Shown here piece by piece: positions 1 to 8,398 of a stretch of 62,539 nucleotides of DNA; positions within the stretch are counted from its first letter, which is position 1; each line of letters starts with the position of its first letter. The DNA is from Myxococcales bacterium. Lineage in GTDB: Bacteria; Myxococcota_A; Polyangia; Polyangiales; Ga0077539. The translations under genes were made by a program, and so were the position numbers. Location of the stretch: assembly GCA_013298625.1 (NCBI GenBank), contig JAAFIF010000056.1, positions 1 through 62,539 of the forward strand. The letters run 5' to 3'. The notes under the pieces were generated by a model, which was not told where the DNA came from, made no database searches, and saw only the letters and a list, made by a program, of their open reading frames with translations.

Positions 1-109
1 CGCGTGGTGGTCGCGCAGTGCGCAGACGCGAGCGAGCCGAGGGCGATCGCCGCGAGGTGAATGCGTCGCATTCGAGGGAGTATACGGGCGCGCGGCCGCA
101 ATGGCACCG
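1..109. other. left-edge non-coding stretch
   Basis: I see no convincing gene here. It lies downstream of the minus-strand hydrolase gene that ends at 110. A 15-base near-perfect dyad (GAATGCGTCGCATTC, 59-73) could be a weak hairpin or a protein-binding site. There is no U-run, so it is not a clear terminator. Confidence 0.4.
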
Positions 110-1213
110 CTACCCTGCGGCGCGAGAGAGAGCGCCGAGCGCGCCGACGAGCGTTCGCGCTTCTCTCAGTAGTTCTGCGGGTCTGGTCCACGGAGCAGCG
201 CTCGACCCCGTGTGTCCGTAGAGCCCCGTGACGTGCACGCCCGCGACGTGCGCGGGCGAGAGTCCCCGCGCAAACAGGGCCGCGTGCGTGTGGGGGATGA
301 CGTCGTCGTCCGCGCCGTGCAGGACGTACGTCGGGACCTTCACCGCGCGCATTCGCTCGGTCGGGTCGAGCCAACGCAGCTGCTCGCTGCCGCGCGCGAG
401 GGCGTGATCGAGCAGGGCCATCGCGCCGGGCTCGACGCCGGTGGTGCGCGCGAAGAGCGAGCGCGCGCGAGGGTCCGCGATTTGGTCAGCGATTTCTCGG
501 GCGATCGCGAGTCCTTTGCCGTCGTGCTTGAGCTCGGGGCGGCCCCACGTGCGGGTGATGTACTCGCGCCACGCGGCCACGAGCACGCCGGTGTCCTCGG
601 GCGCGTCGGGGAGGTGTTCGACGAGGTTCATGAAGACCACCGGGCGATTGAGTGGGTCGTGCGGCGCTCCTTTGGTTCCTTCGAGGCAGAAGCGCATCGT
701 GTCGGCGAGGTCTGCGTAGCCGCCGAAGAGGACCAGCGACGAGAGCTCGCGCGAGAGGGCATCGCTCGACGCGAGGTGCAGCGCTGGAAGCGAGCCAAAC
801 GAGATGCTCATCACGCCGGGCTTGGACGACGCGCGCTCGGGGGACGCGAGCAGGGCGCGAAGGGCGCGCTCGGCGTCGCGCAGGACCGACGGCCGCAGCT
901 CGAGCGCGATGTAGTCCGGCAAGAACGGCGCGAACACGAGCAGCCCGGCCTGCGCGAGCACGCGCGCGAAGCGGTCCATGCGCGGGTCGGACGGGCCGAG
1001 ATAGTGCAGCCCTGGCAAGAGCAAGAGCGACCCGGTCGGAGGTCGGCCCGAGGGGCGATAGGTCCACGCGCGCACGGGGCGATCGCCCGCTGCGCTGGGC
1101 GTGATCGTGGTTTCGACCCGCGAAACATCGGGCGGAACCTCGCTGTCCTTCGCCCACGGTCCGAGCCAACGGGCCAGTCGCAGCGATGCGTGCACTCTCT
1201 GAAGGGCGGTCAC
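110..1213 (-). CDS. alpha/beta hydrolase family protein
   Basis: A 367-residue protein with an alpha/beta-hydrolase layout. An oxyanion-type stretch SLLLLPGLHYLG is near residue 60. The probable nucleophile elbow is SISFGS near 135 (the usual GxSxG with Ser for the first Gly). An acid loop HGADDDVIPHTHA is near 300 and a C-terminal His sits in GLYGHTG near 335. No signal peptide is visible, so it is probably cytoplasmic. The substrate cannot be told; esterase or dienelactone-hydrolase-like activity is possible. It is followed 28 bases upstream, on the same strand, by the start-side neighbour DUF2269 gene, so the two may be cotranscribed. The family assignment is fairly sure, the function is not. 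Confidence 0.75.
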   Translation of the reverse strand: MTALQRVHASLRLARWLGPWAKDSEVPPDVSRVETTITPSAAGDRPVRAWTYRPSGRPPTGSLLLLPGLHYLGPSDPRMDRFARVLAQAGLLVFAPFLPDYIALELRPSVLRDAERALRALLASPERASSKPGVMSISFGSLPALHLASSDALSRELSSLVLFGGYADLADTMRFCLEGTKGAPHDPLNRPVVFMNLVEHLPDAPEDTGVLVAAWREYITRTWGRPELKHDGKGLAIAREIADQIADPRARSLFARTTGVEPGAMALLDHALARGSEQLRWLDPTERMRAVKVPTYVLHGADDDVIPHTHAALFARGLSPAHVAGVHVTGLYGHTGSSAAPWTRPAELLREARTLVGALGALSRAAG

Positions 1214-1241
1214 GCAGCGAGCGTACCGCGGAGGGTCGCGC

Positions 1242-1793
1242 TCACCACAGGCCGCGCTTGGCGACCATCGTGAAGAGCGCGGCGCCGAAGGGCAGCATCA
1301 CGATCGTGCCCCACAGCGACCAGCGAAAGAGCGCAGCGTTGACGCTCTCGCGCGGCGCTTGCTCTTCGGCTCGCGCGATGAACTTCTCTTGGTAGTAGAG
1401 CACCACGGTGGGGGCGAAGACCGCTGTCACGACCAGCATGATGGCCGTTTGATAGAGCCACGCTTGCGCGCGCAGGCCGCCGAAGGTGCCGGTCATGGCG
1501 AGCCCGTTCCACAAGAGGAGCTGCGTGCCGGGGACGGTGAAGACGATGTCGGCCAGGGCGAGGGCGCGCGCGGACCAGCCGAGCAGCTTGGGGTCCCGAG
1601 ATCGCCAGGCGAGGATGATCCACAAGGGGCCGACGGTGACGTTGCCCACCAGCAGAATCGCCCCGAGAATGTGCAGGATCTTGTGCGTCTCGTAGGCGAA
1701 CGGCATGGCGAACCGCAGCCCTCGCAGCGCCGCTCCCAGCGCGGCGAGCACGACGAGGTTCGAAGCGATCGTGAGCTTCCCTGCGTTCGTCAT
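1242..1793 (-). CDS. DUF2269-like integral membrane protein
   Basis: A 183-residue protein with about four or five hydrophobic segments (roughly residues 7-27, 38-60, 78-98, 112-135, 155-175). The segment HKILHILGAILLVGN, with its histidine pair, resembles DUF2269, a family of small predicted integral membrane proteins of unknown role. The histidines on a membrane helix could bind haem or metal, but that is inference. It lies 28 bases upstream of the hydrolase gene in the same direction and is divergent from the class II aldolase gene, so the 56 bases between 1793 and 1850 probably hold both promoters. Confidence 0.65.
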   Translation of the reverse strand: MTNAGKLTIASNLVVLAALGAALRGLRFAMPFAYETHKILHILGAILLVGNVTVGPLWIILAWRSRDPKLLGWSARALALADIVFTVPGTQLLLWNGLAMTGTFGGLRAQAWLYQTAIMLVVTAVFAPTVVLYYQEKFIARAEEQAPRESVNAALFRWSLWGTIVMLPFGAALFTMVAKRGLW

Positions 1794-1849
1794 CGGTTGC
1801 GAGGGTACGTCGTTCTTCCGTCGCGCTGAATGTGGCAGAGTTTGCGCCC

Positions 1850-2595
1850 ATGACGACGAAGTCTGTTCGCGAGCAGGTCTCCGAAGCCGAGTGGAAGGTC
1901 CGCGTCGACCTCGCCGCCGCCTACCGTCTGGTGGCCCTCTTCGGCTGGGACGACCTTGTGTTTACGCACATCTCAGCGCGGGTCCCCGAGAGCGACCATC
2001 ACTTCTTGATCAACCCGTACGGGATGCTCTTCGACGAGATCACCGCGTCGAGCCTCGTGAAGATCGACCTCGAGGCCAACATCCTGCTCGACACGGGATG
2101 GCCTGTGAATCCTGCGGGATTCACGATTCACTCGGCCGTGCACGAGGCGCGCGAAGACGCCGGCTGCGTGATGCACTTGCACACCGTGGACGGGACCGCG
2201 GTGGCCTCTTCGAAGCAGGGGCTCTTGCCGCTCAACCAGACGGCGCAGCTCGTGATCGGCGACCTCGCGTACCACGACTACGAGGGCGTCGCGTTCGACC
2301 ACGACGAGCGGCCGCGGCTGCAAAAAGACCTCGGAGATCACTCCGTGGTGCTCTTGCGCAACCACGGGACGCTGACGATCGGCGAGACCATCGGCGCGGC
2401 GTTTACGAAGATGTACTTCCTCGAGCGCGCGTGCTCGATGCAGGTGCGCACGCTCACGAGGTCTACCCCTGCGCGCCCGAGGTCCTCGCCAAGAACGCGA
2501 TGATCGGAAAGTTCGGGATCTCCGCGGCCGACTCGCTCGTGTGGCCCGCGCTCTTGCGCAAGCTCGACCGCAGCTCGCCCGGCTTTCGCGAGTGA
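1850..2595 (+). pseudogene. class II aldolase/adducin family protein, interrupted by a frameshift
   Basis: Residues from the ATG at 1850 read as a typical class II aldolase/adducin protein. Zn ligands are expected in VMHLHTVDG and in LLRNHGTLTIG, with the family signature FTHISARVP and LINPYG near the N-terminus. The frame then runs into low-complexity sequence and stops at 2503. The family's C-terminal end (EVYPCAPEVLAKNAM ... WPALLRKLDRSSPGFRE) continues in a different frame up to the stop at 2593-2595. Restoring one base near 2450-2457 joins ...QVRTLT to EVYPCAP and gives about 248 residues, the usual family length. A GTG at 1832 is an alternative start. Whether this is a real mutation or a sequence error cannot be told here. 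Confidence 0.8.
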
Positions 2596-2638
2596 TCGTC
2601 GGTCACAAACGGCGCGCTCGTGGTGACATGAGCCACCG

Positions 2639-3877
2639 ATGGACCGTCGATCGCTCTTGGCTGCGCTCTCCGCGCTGATCGCAACGCCGGCGTTCGCGCA
2701 GTCGAGGCCGCCGCAGCCCGCGCAAGCAAGGGACCGCGCGACGATGGCCCGCGCGCTCGCGAGGGTGCAGCCTGGGATGTCTCGCGCGCAGGTGCGAGCG
2801 ATCACGGGCGCGCCCGACGACGTGCTCACGAGGCTCGACGCTGCGCTGCAGCCCACGACCATCGTGACCGAGCTGTGGTGCTACGGGGCTGGCGCGCACG
2901 GAGCGTTTCCGTCGCTGGGCTCGGTCGGCTTCGACGCGCGAGGCGCTGTGTTCATGGTGCACGGAGCGAGCAGCAGCGCGCTCGCGCCGCTCGCAGCATC
3001 GGTCGCGCAGCAGCGCGCGGTGTTCGAGCTGCTCTCGCGGCTCTCGGGGCTCGAGGGCCACTCGTTTGATCCCGCGCCCCTCGTGCGCGCGGTCAACGCC
3101 CTCGTTCCGCTCGGAAAATCCCTGGCTCTCGAGCTCGTCACTGAATACCTCCGCCTCGCGCCCCCGTGGATGAGCCTCGATACGCAGGGGGTGTTCTTGC
3201 TGCTGCGAGCGCTGTTCGAGCGCAGCCCGGGCGCGCACCCGCCGATGGCCGTCGGCGCGCCGGACGTCTCGCAAGCGGCCATCGCAGCGAGCGGGTTTCC
3301 GATGTTTCCTCTCGCGATCGTCAGCGATGTTCCAGTGCTGCTGGTGGGGGGCTACATGCTCGGAGGGATGCCCGAGCAGCCCGAGGCGCACTTGCCGTGG
3401 TACCGCGCCAACGGCGTGCTGCGGTCCGCGCCGCTCGCGCCGGCGATCAGCTCGTTTGCGTCGCAGCTCGATCGCACGCGGATCCTCGGGCTCGACGCTG
3501 CTCCCGCTGGCGCCAACGCGCGGCGCGCCATGCTGCTCGCGCAGGTGACACGCGCGGGGGCGGCCGCATCGCCAGCCCCTCTCGCGCGTCGGGTGAGCCA
3601 CTCGACAGCGGTCCCGGGCGCGTCGATCGAAGCGCTGCTCGAGCGACGCGGCGCCGCGGTGCGCGTGTGGGTGCACCCCACGAGAGCCGCGGGCGCCTTC
3701 GCGACGACGTTCGTGTCCTTCGTCGCCGCGGGCGCGACGCTGCAGCGCTTCGAGCTCTCGCCGGCGTCGTTGGGCAGCTATTCGGTCGGAGAATTCTCTC
3801 ACCCCGCCGGACAGCCGCTGGTCGTTCGCGTCGAGCGCGGCGGCCGCGTGATCGCCAGCCCGACGCTCGTGCCGTGA
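2639..3877 (+). CDS. exported protein of unknown function with BamE-like N-terminal motif
   Basis: A 412-residue protein with a clear signal peptide (MDRRSLLAALSALIATPAFA, cleavage after AFA near 20). Residues about 42-75 (RVQPGMSRAQVRAITGAPDD, then LWCYG) look like the beginning of a BamE/SmpA/OmlA-type fold, in which GMS..QV...LG.P is typical. The rest, roughly 90-412, is not recognised and has no membrane helix. It starts 44 bases after the aldolase gene and converges with the propeller gene. The motif match is suggestive only, so the function is unknown. Confidence 0.7.
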   Translation: MDRRSLLAALSALIATPAFAQSRPPQPAQARDRATMARALARVQPGMSRAQVRAITGAPDDVLTRLDAALQPTTIVTELWCYGAGAHGAFPSLGSVGFDARGAVFMVHGASSSALAPLAASVAQQRAVFELLSRLSGLEGHSFDPAPLVRAVNALVPLGKSLALELVTEYLRLAPPWMSLDTQGVFLLLRALFERSPGAHPPMAVGAPDVSQAAIAASGFPMFPLAIVSDVPVLLVGGYMLGGMPEQPEAHLPWYRANGVLRSAPLAPAISSFASQLDRTRILGLDAAPAGANARRAMLLAQVTRAGAAASPAPLARRVSHSTAVPGASIEALLERRGAAVRVWVHPTRAAGAFATTFVSFVAAGATLQRFELSPASLGSYSVGEFSHPAGQPLVVRVERGGRVIASPTLVP

Positions 3878-3885
3878 GCGCTCAC
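3874..3885. terminator. 12-bp palindrome across two converging stop codons
   Basis: GTGAGCGCTCAC is a perfect palindrome containing the TGA of the plus-strand gene and the stop of the minus-strand gene. It may act as a weak shared hairpin. There is no U-run, so its role as terminator is uncertain. Confidence 0.3.
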
Positions 3886-5210
3886 TCTTCGAGTCGACGG
3901 ATGTTGCCGAGCGCGCGATAGAAGCCGCCCTGCGTCGCGACGAGCACCTTGTCGACGACGTACTTCGCGCCCGCCTCGCGGATGTCCCGCGGAAACTGCA
4001 CGAACCAGTCGCTCTTGTAGCCGTCGCTCAGCACGCGTACGCGGAGCTTTCCCTGGTCCTTGAAGCACTCGACCAACACTCCGTCGCCCACTTCGCGGGT
4101 GCTCTCGACGTGCGTGCTCTCGTCGCGCGTCGCGGCGGCGAGCTTCGGCGCGCGCGTGACCGCAGGCGCCGTCCACGCGCTCGCGAGCGCGCGCTCGACC
4201 GCGGCCGATGAGACGTCGATCGCCGCGAGAAAGCCTTCGTCCGTGACGATGTACAGCGTCTCGTCTCGATACTGCATCGAGAGCGGCGATCCGCAGGTCG
4301 TCGCGAGCGCCCAGAGCTGCTTTCCTTCGGCGTCGAAGCAGCGAACCGTGTTGTCGTAGCAGCCGCCGAAGATCCTCGAGCCGTCTGGCGTCGTCGCGCA
4401 CGAAGGAAACGTCGGCCCCTCGCACGTCACCAACTTCTCTCCGCTCTTGGTGATCCCCGTCACGCTGTCTCTGTTCGACGCGTACACCGCGCTCGCCGTC
4501 TGCGCGCCGAAGAGCACGTGGTAGGCGTCGACGCTCCAGCGCTCTTCTCCGCCCCAGTCGAAGGCGCACACGCGCCGATCGCCGCCCGCGTACACGCCCT
4601 GCGCGTCGGCGCGGATCATCCACAGGTTGCCGTCCTGCGGGTCGCGCTTGTCCCAGAGCAAGACCTCGCCCGGGTCGTACACGCTGACGCCGCCCGCGTC
4701 GTCGGCGACGCAGAGATTTCCCTGGTAGATGTCCATCCAGAGGATGTCTGCGCTGCCGGCGACCTGGTACACCGCGCGAGCGATATTTCCTGTGAGATCG
4801 TAGACCACCCCCTTCTCGGTCCCCGCGTAGATCCAGTGCTCGTCCGCGATGATGCACTTGGCTCCGTCCGGGAGTTTCAGCGAGCGCTGCACCACGCCGT
4901 CGCGATCGCACACGTGCACGTCGCCCGCGTCGTTCGAGACCCACACGCTGTCAGCGCCCGCGTGGATGCCGAAGGCGCAGTCCCCCGTTTGGAGCTTCCA
5001 TCGCAGCGCTGCCGGCGGACCGCCTCGCGTGCTCGCGCGCTTGCGAGCCGCTCGTTTCGGAGCCGCGCGCTTCGCCGCCTTCTTCGCGCCCTTCTTCGCT
5101 GCCTTCTTCGCTGGAGCCGCCTTCTTCGCTGCCTTCTTCGCTGGAGCCGCCTTCTTCGCTGCCTTCTTCGCTGGAGCTGCCTTCTTCGCTGCCTTCTTTG
5201 CGCGTGCCAT
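3882..5210 (-). CDS. Lys/Ala-rich tail fused to a beta-propeller protein
   Basis: A 442-residue protein starting at the ATG complement of 5208-5210 (MARAKKAAKKAAP); the open frame runs further upstream but loses sense there. Residues 1-60 are a basic histone-H1-like segment built from the decapeptide AKKAAKKAAP. Residues about 65-420 hold repeated beta-strand blades of WD40/PQQ type (for example IYAGTEKGVVYDLTG, VYAGGDRRVCAFDWG, IFGGCYDNTVRCFDAEG). There is no signal peptide. Basic KA-rich tails of this type bind DNA or other polyanions in H1-like proteins, so a nucleoid-associated scaffold is plausible but is inference. It converges with the gene at 2639 and is divergent from the CapA-like gene. 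Confidence 0.75.
   Translation of the reverse strand: MARAKKAAKKAAPAKKAAKKAAPAKKAAKKAAPAKKAAKKGAKKAAKRAAPKRAARKRASTRGGPPAALRWKLQTGDCAFGIHAGADSVWVSNDAGDVHVCDRDGVVQRSLKLPDGAKCIIADEHWIYAGTEKGVVYDLTGNIARAVYQVAGSADILWMDIYQGNLCVADDAGGVSVYDPGEVLLWDKRDPQDGNLWMIRADAQGVYAGGDRRVCAFDWGGEERWSVDAYHVLFGAQTASAVYASNRDSVTGITKSGEKLVTCEGPTFPSCATTPDGSRIFGGCYDNTVRCFDAEGKQLWALATTCGSPLSMQYRDETLYIVTDEGFLAAIDVSSAAVERALASAWTAPAVTRAPKLAAATRDESTHVESTREVGDGVLVECFKDQGKLRVRVLSDGYKSDWFVQFPRDIREAGAKYVVDKVLVATQGGFYRALGNIRRLEE
5101..5200 (-). repeat. 30-bp tandem repeat, three copies plus 10 bp
   Basis: Units 5101-5130, 5131-5160 and 5161-5190 are identical except for one C-to-T change at 5178; 5191-5200 begins a fourth, degenerate unit. 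They encode the in-frame AKKAAKKAAP decapeptides of the propeller protein, so unit gain or loss keeps the reading frame. Confidence 0.95.
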
Positions 5211-5271
5211 GGCCGACGATGGTAGCGCTCGCGCGCCGCGCGGGTGCGTCGATCGCGGTACGATCCGCGCT

Positions 5272-6327
5272 GTGTGGTCTCGTCGCAACCTGCTCTCCGC
5301 GCTCTCGCTCACTTGTGCGCTGACCAACGCGCGCGCTGCGATCGCAGACGGACCGGTGACGGTCTCGGCGGTGGGCGACGTCGCGCTCGCGTGGCGCGTG
5401 GACGTGGCCATTCGACAGCACCAATATGATCCCTTTCGCGAGGTGCGCGCGGCGCTGTCGGGCGCGGACCTCGCGATCGCCAACGTCGAGTGCGTGATGA
5501 CCGAGGCGCCCGAGAGCGCGCAGCCCGAGCGCGCTGGGCAGCCGTTGATCCGCGCGCATCCCTCCAGCGCGCGCGTGCTCGCCAACGCCGGGATCGACGT
5601 CGCGTCGGTGGCGAACAACCACGCGTTCGACTTCGGCGCGCGCGGCGCGCTCGACACGCACAGGGCCCTTCGCGAAGCGGGCGTGATCCCCCTCGGAGGC
5701 GGCCGCGCCGAGGACGCGCGCGAGCCGCTGATCCGCGAGGTGCGCGGGCTGCGCGTGGGAATCCTCGCGTTCGCCCAGCAGGTCAATCACTCGCCCGGCC
5801 GCGGGGCGCGCGTCGCGTGGCTCGACGCTCGTTCGGTCGACGAAGTGCGCGCGCTCAAGGCCAGGGTGGACGTGGTGCTCGTGTCGGTGCACTGGGGGCA
5901 CGAGTTCGTCGAGACGCCGACGCCGGGGCAGGTCGCGATGGCGCACCGTCTGGTGGACGCTGGCGCGGACGCCATCATCGGCCACCACCCGCACGTGTTG
6001 CAGTCGGTCGAGCGCTACAACGACCGGCCCATCATCTACTCGCTCGGAAACTTCGTCTTCGGCCACCAGCCTGCCCCCCGCGACCTCTCTGCGATCCTCG
6101 AGCTCTCGCTGCAGCGCGGGCCGCGCCCGATCGTCCGCGCCGCGCTTCGCCCGGTCCTGCTCGAAGGACGCTTGGGGACGCCGACGCCGGTGACCGGTCG
6201 ACGGGCCGCGCCGATCATCGCGCGGATCCGCGCGAGCAGCCGGCGGTTTCGCACGGCGCTGATCGAGCGAGACGGCGTGATCGAGCTGGATTTCGCCTCG
6301 CAGACAGCGACGAGAGCGGCCCCGTGA
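5272..6327 (+). CDS. CapA-family (PGA_cap) metallophosphoesterase-like protein
   Basis: A 351-residue protein from the GTG at 5272 (the open frame extends into the antisense of the KA-rich gene, which is not credible coding). The N-terminus MWSRRNLLSAL is Tat-like (SRRxLL), so export by the twin-arginine system is likely. CapA-family motifs appear in order: GDVAL (35-39), ANVECVMT, VANNHAFDFG, SVHWGHEF, IGHHPHVLQ and IYSLGNFVFGH. Members are linked to poly-gamma-glutamate capsule synthesis in Bacillus and share a calcineurin-like metal site; many distant members have unknown roles and no capsule genes are nearby. The stop overlaps the start of the DHH-CBS gene (GTGA), indicating translational coupling. 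Confidence 0.85.
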   Translation: MWSRRNLLSALSLTCALTNARAAIADGPVTVSAVGDVALAWRVDVAIRQHQYDPFREVRAALSGADLAIANVECVMTEAPESAQPERAGQPLIRAHPSSARVLANAGIDVASVANNHAFDFGARGALDTHRALREAGVIPLGGGRAEDAREPLIREVRGLRVGILAFAQQVNHSPGRGARVAWLDARSVDEVRALKARVDVVLVSVHWGHEFVETPTPGQVAMAHRLVDAGADAIIGHHPHVLQSVERYNDRPIIYSLGNFVFGHQPAPRDLSAILELSLQRGPRPIVRAALRPVLLEGRLGTPTPVTGRRAAPIIARIRASSRRFRTALIERDGVIELDFASQTATRAAP

Positions 6328-7652
6328 AGGTGGTGATCGCGCACGAGTCGGCGGACTTCGACGCGTTCGCGGCGGCGGCGTTGGCGACGCGCTTGTACGA
6401 GGGCGCGGTGTACGTCGCGACCGGCGGCTTCGGCCGCGGGGTGCGCGCGTTTGCGACGCTGCATCGAGATCGATTTCACTACATCGACGTCGCGTCGATG
6501 GACGCGGCGAAGGTGACGCTCGCGGTGCTCGTCGACGTGCGCAGGCTCTCTCGTCTCGGCAAGGTGCGCGCGCTGCAAGAGCGCATCGTGCGCGGTGATC
6601 CGTCGCTCGAAGTGCACGTGTGGGATCACCACGCGGCGAGCGCCGAGGACGCGCCTGCGACGCTGGCGGTGGTCGAGCGCGTGGGCTCGACGACGACGCT
6701 GCTGCTCGAAGAGCTGCGCGCGCGCGGGCTCGAGGTCGACCACGTCGAAGCGACGCTGTACGCGCTGGCGATCCACGCGGACACGGGCTCTCTGACCTTC
6801 GCCAACACGACGGCGCGCGACGCCTCGGCGCTGGCGTGGCTGATGGGCCGCGGCGCGGACCTCGCGGTGATCAACCGCTTCTTGGACCCTCCGTGGAGCG
6901 CGCTGCAGCGGGGCGCGCTCGAGCGCGCGCTCGAGTCGTTGACCGTCCGCGTGCTGCGCGGTGCTCGCGTGGCGTTCGTGAGCGCGGAGGTCTCGACGCA
7001 GTGCGAGGGGCTCGACGAGGTGTGCTCCGAGCTCTTGCGTCTCTCTGCGTGCGACGCGCTGTTTTCGCTGTGGACGCAGGGGCCGAAGCTGCGGGTGATC
7101 GCGCGCTCGCGCACGGGGCTGGTCGACGTGGCGAGCGCGCTCGAAGGGCTCGGCGGCGGCGGGCATCGCACGGCGGCGACCGCGGCGGTGCGCGTCGAAT
7201 CGCGGGACCCATCGCAGGTGATCGCCGACTGCTCCACGGTGATCGAAGGGGCGGTGCTCGCGCAGCGGATCGCGCCGCTGCGGGTGTCGGAGCTGATGTC
7301 GAGCCCCGTGCACTCGGTGCTTCCGAGCGCGGATCTGCGCGCGCTGCGCGAGTCGCTGCGGCAGTGGCGGCACTCGGGCGCGCCGGTGCTGCGCGAGCGC
7401 AAGCTGGTGGGGATCGTATGCGCGGCGGACCTCGATCGGGCCGAAGCGCGCGGAGACAGCGCGCTCTCTGCGGCGGCGATCATGCGACAGCCGGTGCGCA
7501 CGACGACCGAGGACGCGACGCTCGAAGACGCGCTCGACGCGATGGCGAAGTGGGACGTCGGACGGCTGTTGGTGTTGCGAGGCGACGAGGTGGTGGGGAT
7601 CGTGACGAGGGTCGACGCTCGACGCGCGCTCTACCGCGAGGACGTGCGCTGA
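6324..7652 (+). CDS. DHH/DHHA1 phosphoesterase with two C-terminal CBS domains
   Basis: A 442-residue protein with a GTG start at 6324 overlapping the previous stop. The DHH domain shows HESADFDAFA (7-16), LVDVRR near 70 and VWDHHAAS near 98; the DHHA1 part has GLGGGGHRTAAT near 278. A CBS pair follows (about 312-370, MSSPVHSVLPSADLRAL; and 380-440, IMRQPVRTTTEDATLEDAL). In several lineages this DHH-CBS unit is fused to a tRNA nucleotidyltransferase/poly(A) polymerase domain, which is absent here. Other DHH proteins cleave short RNAs or cyclic dinucleotides. CBS pairs usually sense adenine nucleotides. Nano-RNase, pyrophosphatase or c-di-NMP phosphodiesterase activity are all possible. Confidence 0.85.
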   Translation: MKVVIAHESADFDAFAAAALATRLYEGAVYVATGGFGRGVRAFATLHRDRFHYIDVASMDAAKVTLAVLVDVRRLSRLGKVRALQERIVRGDPSLEVHVWDHHAASAEDAPATLAVVERVGSTTTLLLEELRARGLEVDHVEATLYALAIHADTGSLTFANTTARDASALAWLMGRGADLAVINRFLDPPWSALQRGALERALESLTVRVLRGARVAFVSAEVSTQCEGLDEVCSELLRLSACDALFSLWTQGPKLRVIARSRTGLVDVASALEGLGGGGHRTAATAAVRVESRDPSQVIADCSTVIEGAVLAQRIAPLRVSELMSSPVHSVLPSADLRALRESLRQWRHSGAPVLRERKLVGIVCAADLDRAEARGDSALSAAAIMRQPVRTTTEDATLEDALDAMAKWDVGRLLVLRGDEVVGIVTRVDARRALYREDVR

Positions 7653-7693
7653 GCGGCGCGTCGTGCGAAGGTCCGCGCGGGTCGTTGAGCGCC

Positions 7694-8389
7694 GTGAGTG
7701 TGACAGGATCGTTGTGGCTGGGCCTGCGGGACGCGGTGGACATCGCGCGCAAGGACGTAAGGATCGAGCTGCGGGCGAGGGAGATCGTCCCGACGATGAC
7801 GCTCTTCGCGGCGCTGGTCGCGATCCTCGCGTCGATGGCGCTCTACGTGGACGAAGAGATCGGGCGCAAGGTTGCGCCGGGGGTGCTGTGGATCGTGCTG
7901 GCGTTCGCTGGGACGCTGGGCTTGTCCCGGGCGTGGTCGCGCGAGCGAGAGAACGGCGCGCTGCGCGGCGTGCTGCTGAGCCCGATCGCTCCGTGGTCGG
8001 TCTTTCTCGGAAAGGCCCTCGGATCGCTGGGCTTCGTCTCGATCACGCTGGTGGTGGTGGCGCCGCTGGTCGCGCTGCTCTTGCACGCCCCGCTCTTTTC
8101 GCACTTCGGCGCGAGCGCGCTCTTGCTCGCGCTGGGGGCGCTGGGGTTCGTGCTCGCGGGCACGCTGTTCGGCGCGATGACTGCGCGCACGAAGGCGCGC
8201 GACCTGGTGCTGGCGGTGGTCCTCTACCCGCTCACGTCGCCGGCGTTGTTGTGCGGCGCGGTCGCGACGCGAGACGTGTTCGACAACAAGCTGGGAGACT
8301 TCGGGCAGTGGGTTCGCTTGCTCGTCGCGTACGACCTGATCGTGTTGGTGGCCGGGGTGGGGCTGATGGAGTGGCTGCTCGCGGACTGA
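7694..8389 (+). CDS. ccmB: haem exporter membrane subunit CcmB
   Basis: A 231-residue protein with six predicted membrane helices and the CcmB pattern: an N-terminal cytoplasmic stretch RKDVRIELRAREI followed by helices, and SRAWSRERENGALRGVLLSP between helices 2 and 3. CcmB forms the membrane part of the CcmAB ABC complex that drives release of haem-loaded CcmE in cytochrome c maturation. The start is GTG 7694 (an in-frame GTG at 7700 is also possible). No other ccm gene is adjacent. The only plausible ATPase partner in the window is the ABC protein at 61663. Confidence 0.85.
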   Translation: MSVTGSLWLGLRDAVDIARKDVRIELRAREIVPTMTLFAALVAILASMALYVDEEIGRKVAPGVLWIVLAFAGTLGLSRAWSRERENGALRGVLLSPIAPWSVFLGKALGSLGFVSITLVVVAPLVALLLHAPLFSHFGASALLLALGALGFVLAGTLFGAMTARTKARDLVLAVVLYPLTSPALLCGAVATRDVFDNKLGDFGQWVRLLVAYDLIVLVAGVGLMEWLLAD

Positions 8390-8398
8390 GGGATCTCA
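8385..8398. terminator. small hairpin at converging gene ends
   Basis: CTGAG-GGAT-CTCAG makes a 5-bp stem with a 4-base loop covering the ccmB stop and the stop of the phosphatase gene. It is short and lacks a U-run. Confidence 0.25.

Noticed and set aside
4849..5271. N-terminal extension of the CapA-like protein (Phe/Ala-rich repeats)
   Set aside because: It is the antisense of the AKKAAKKAAP repeats; the GTG at 5272 followed by a Tat-like signal is the sensible start.
5211..5786. Upstream extension of the KA-rich propeller gene on the minus strand
   Set aside because: The stretch is antisense to the CapA-like gene and lacks domain features; the ATG at 5210 begins the basic tail.
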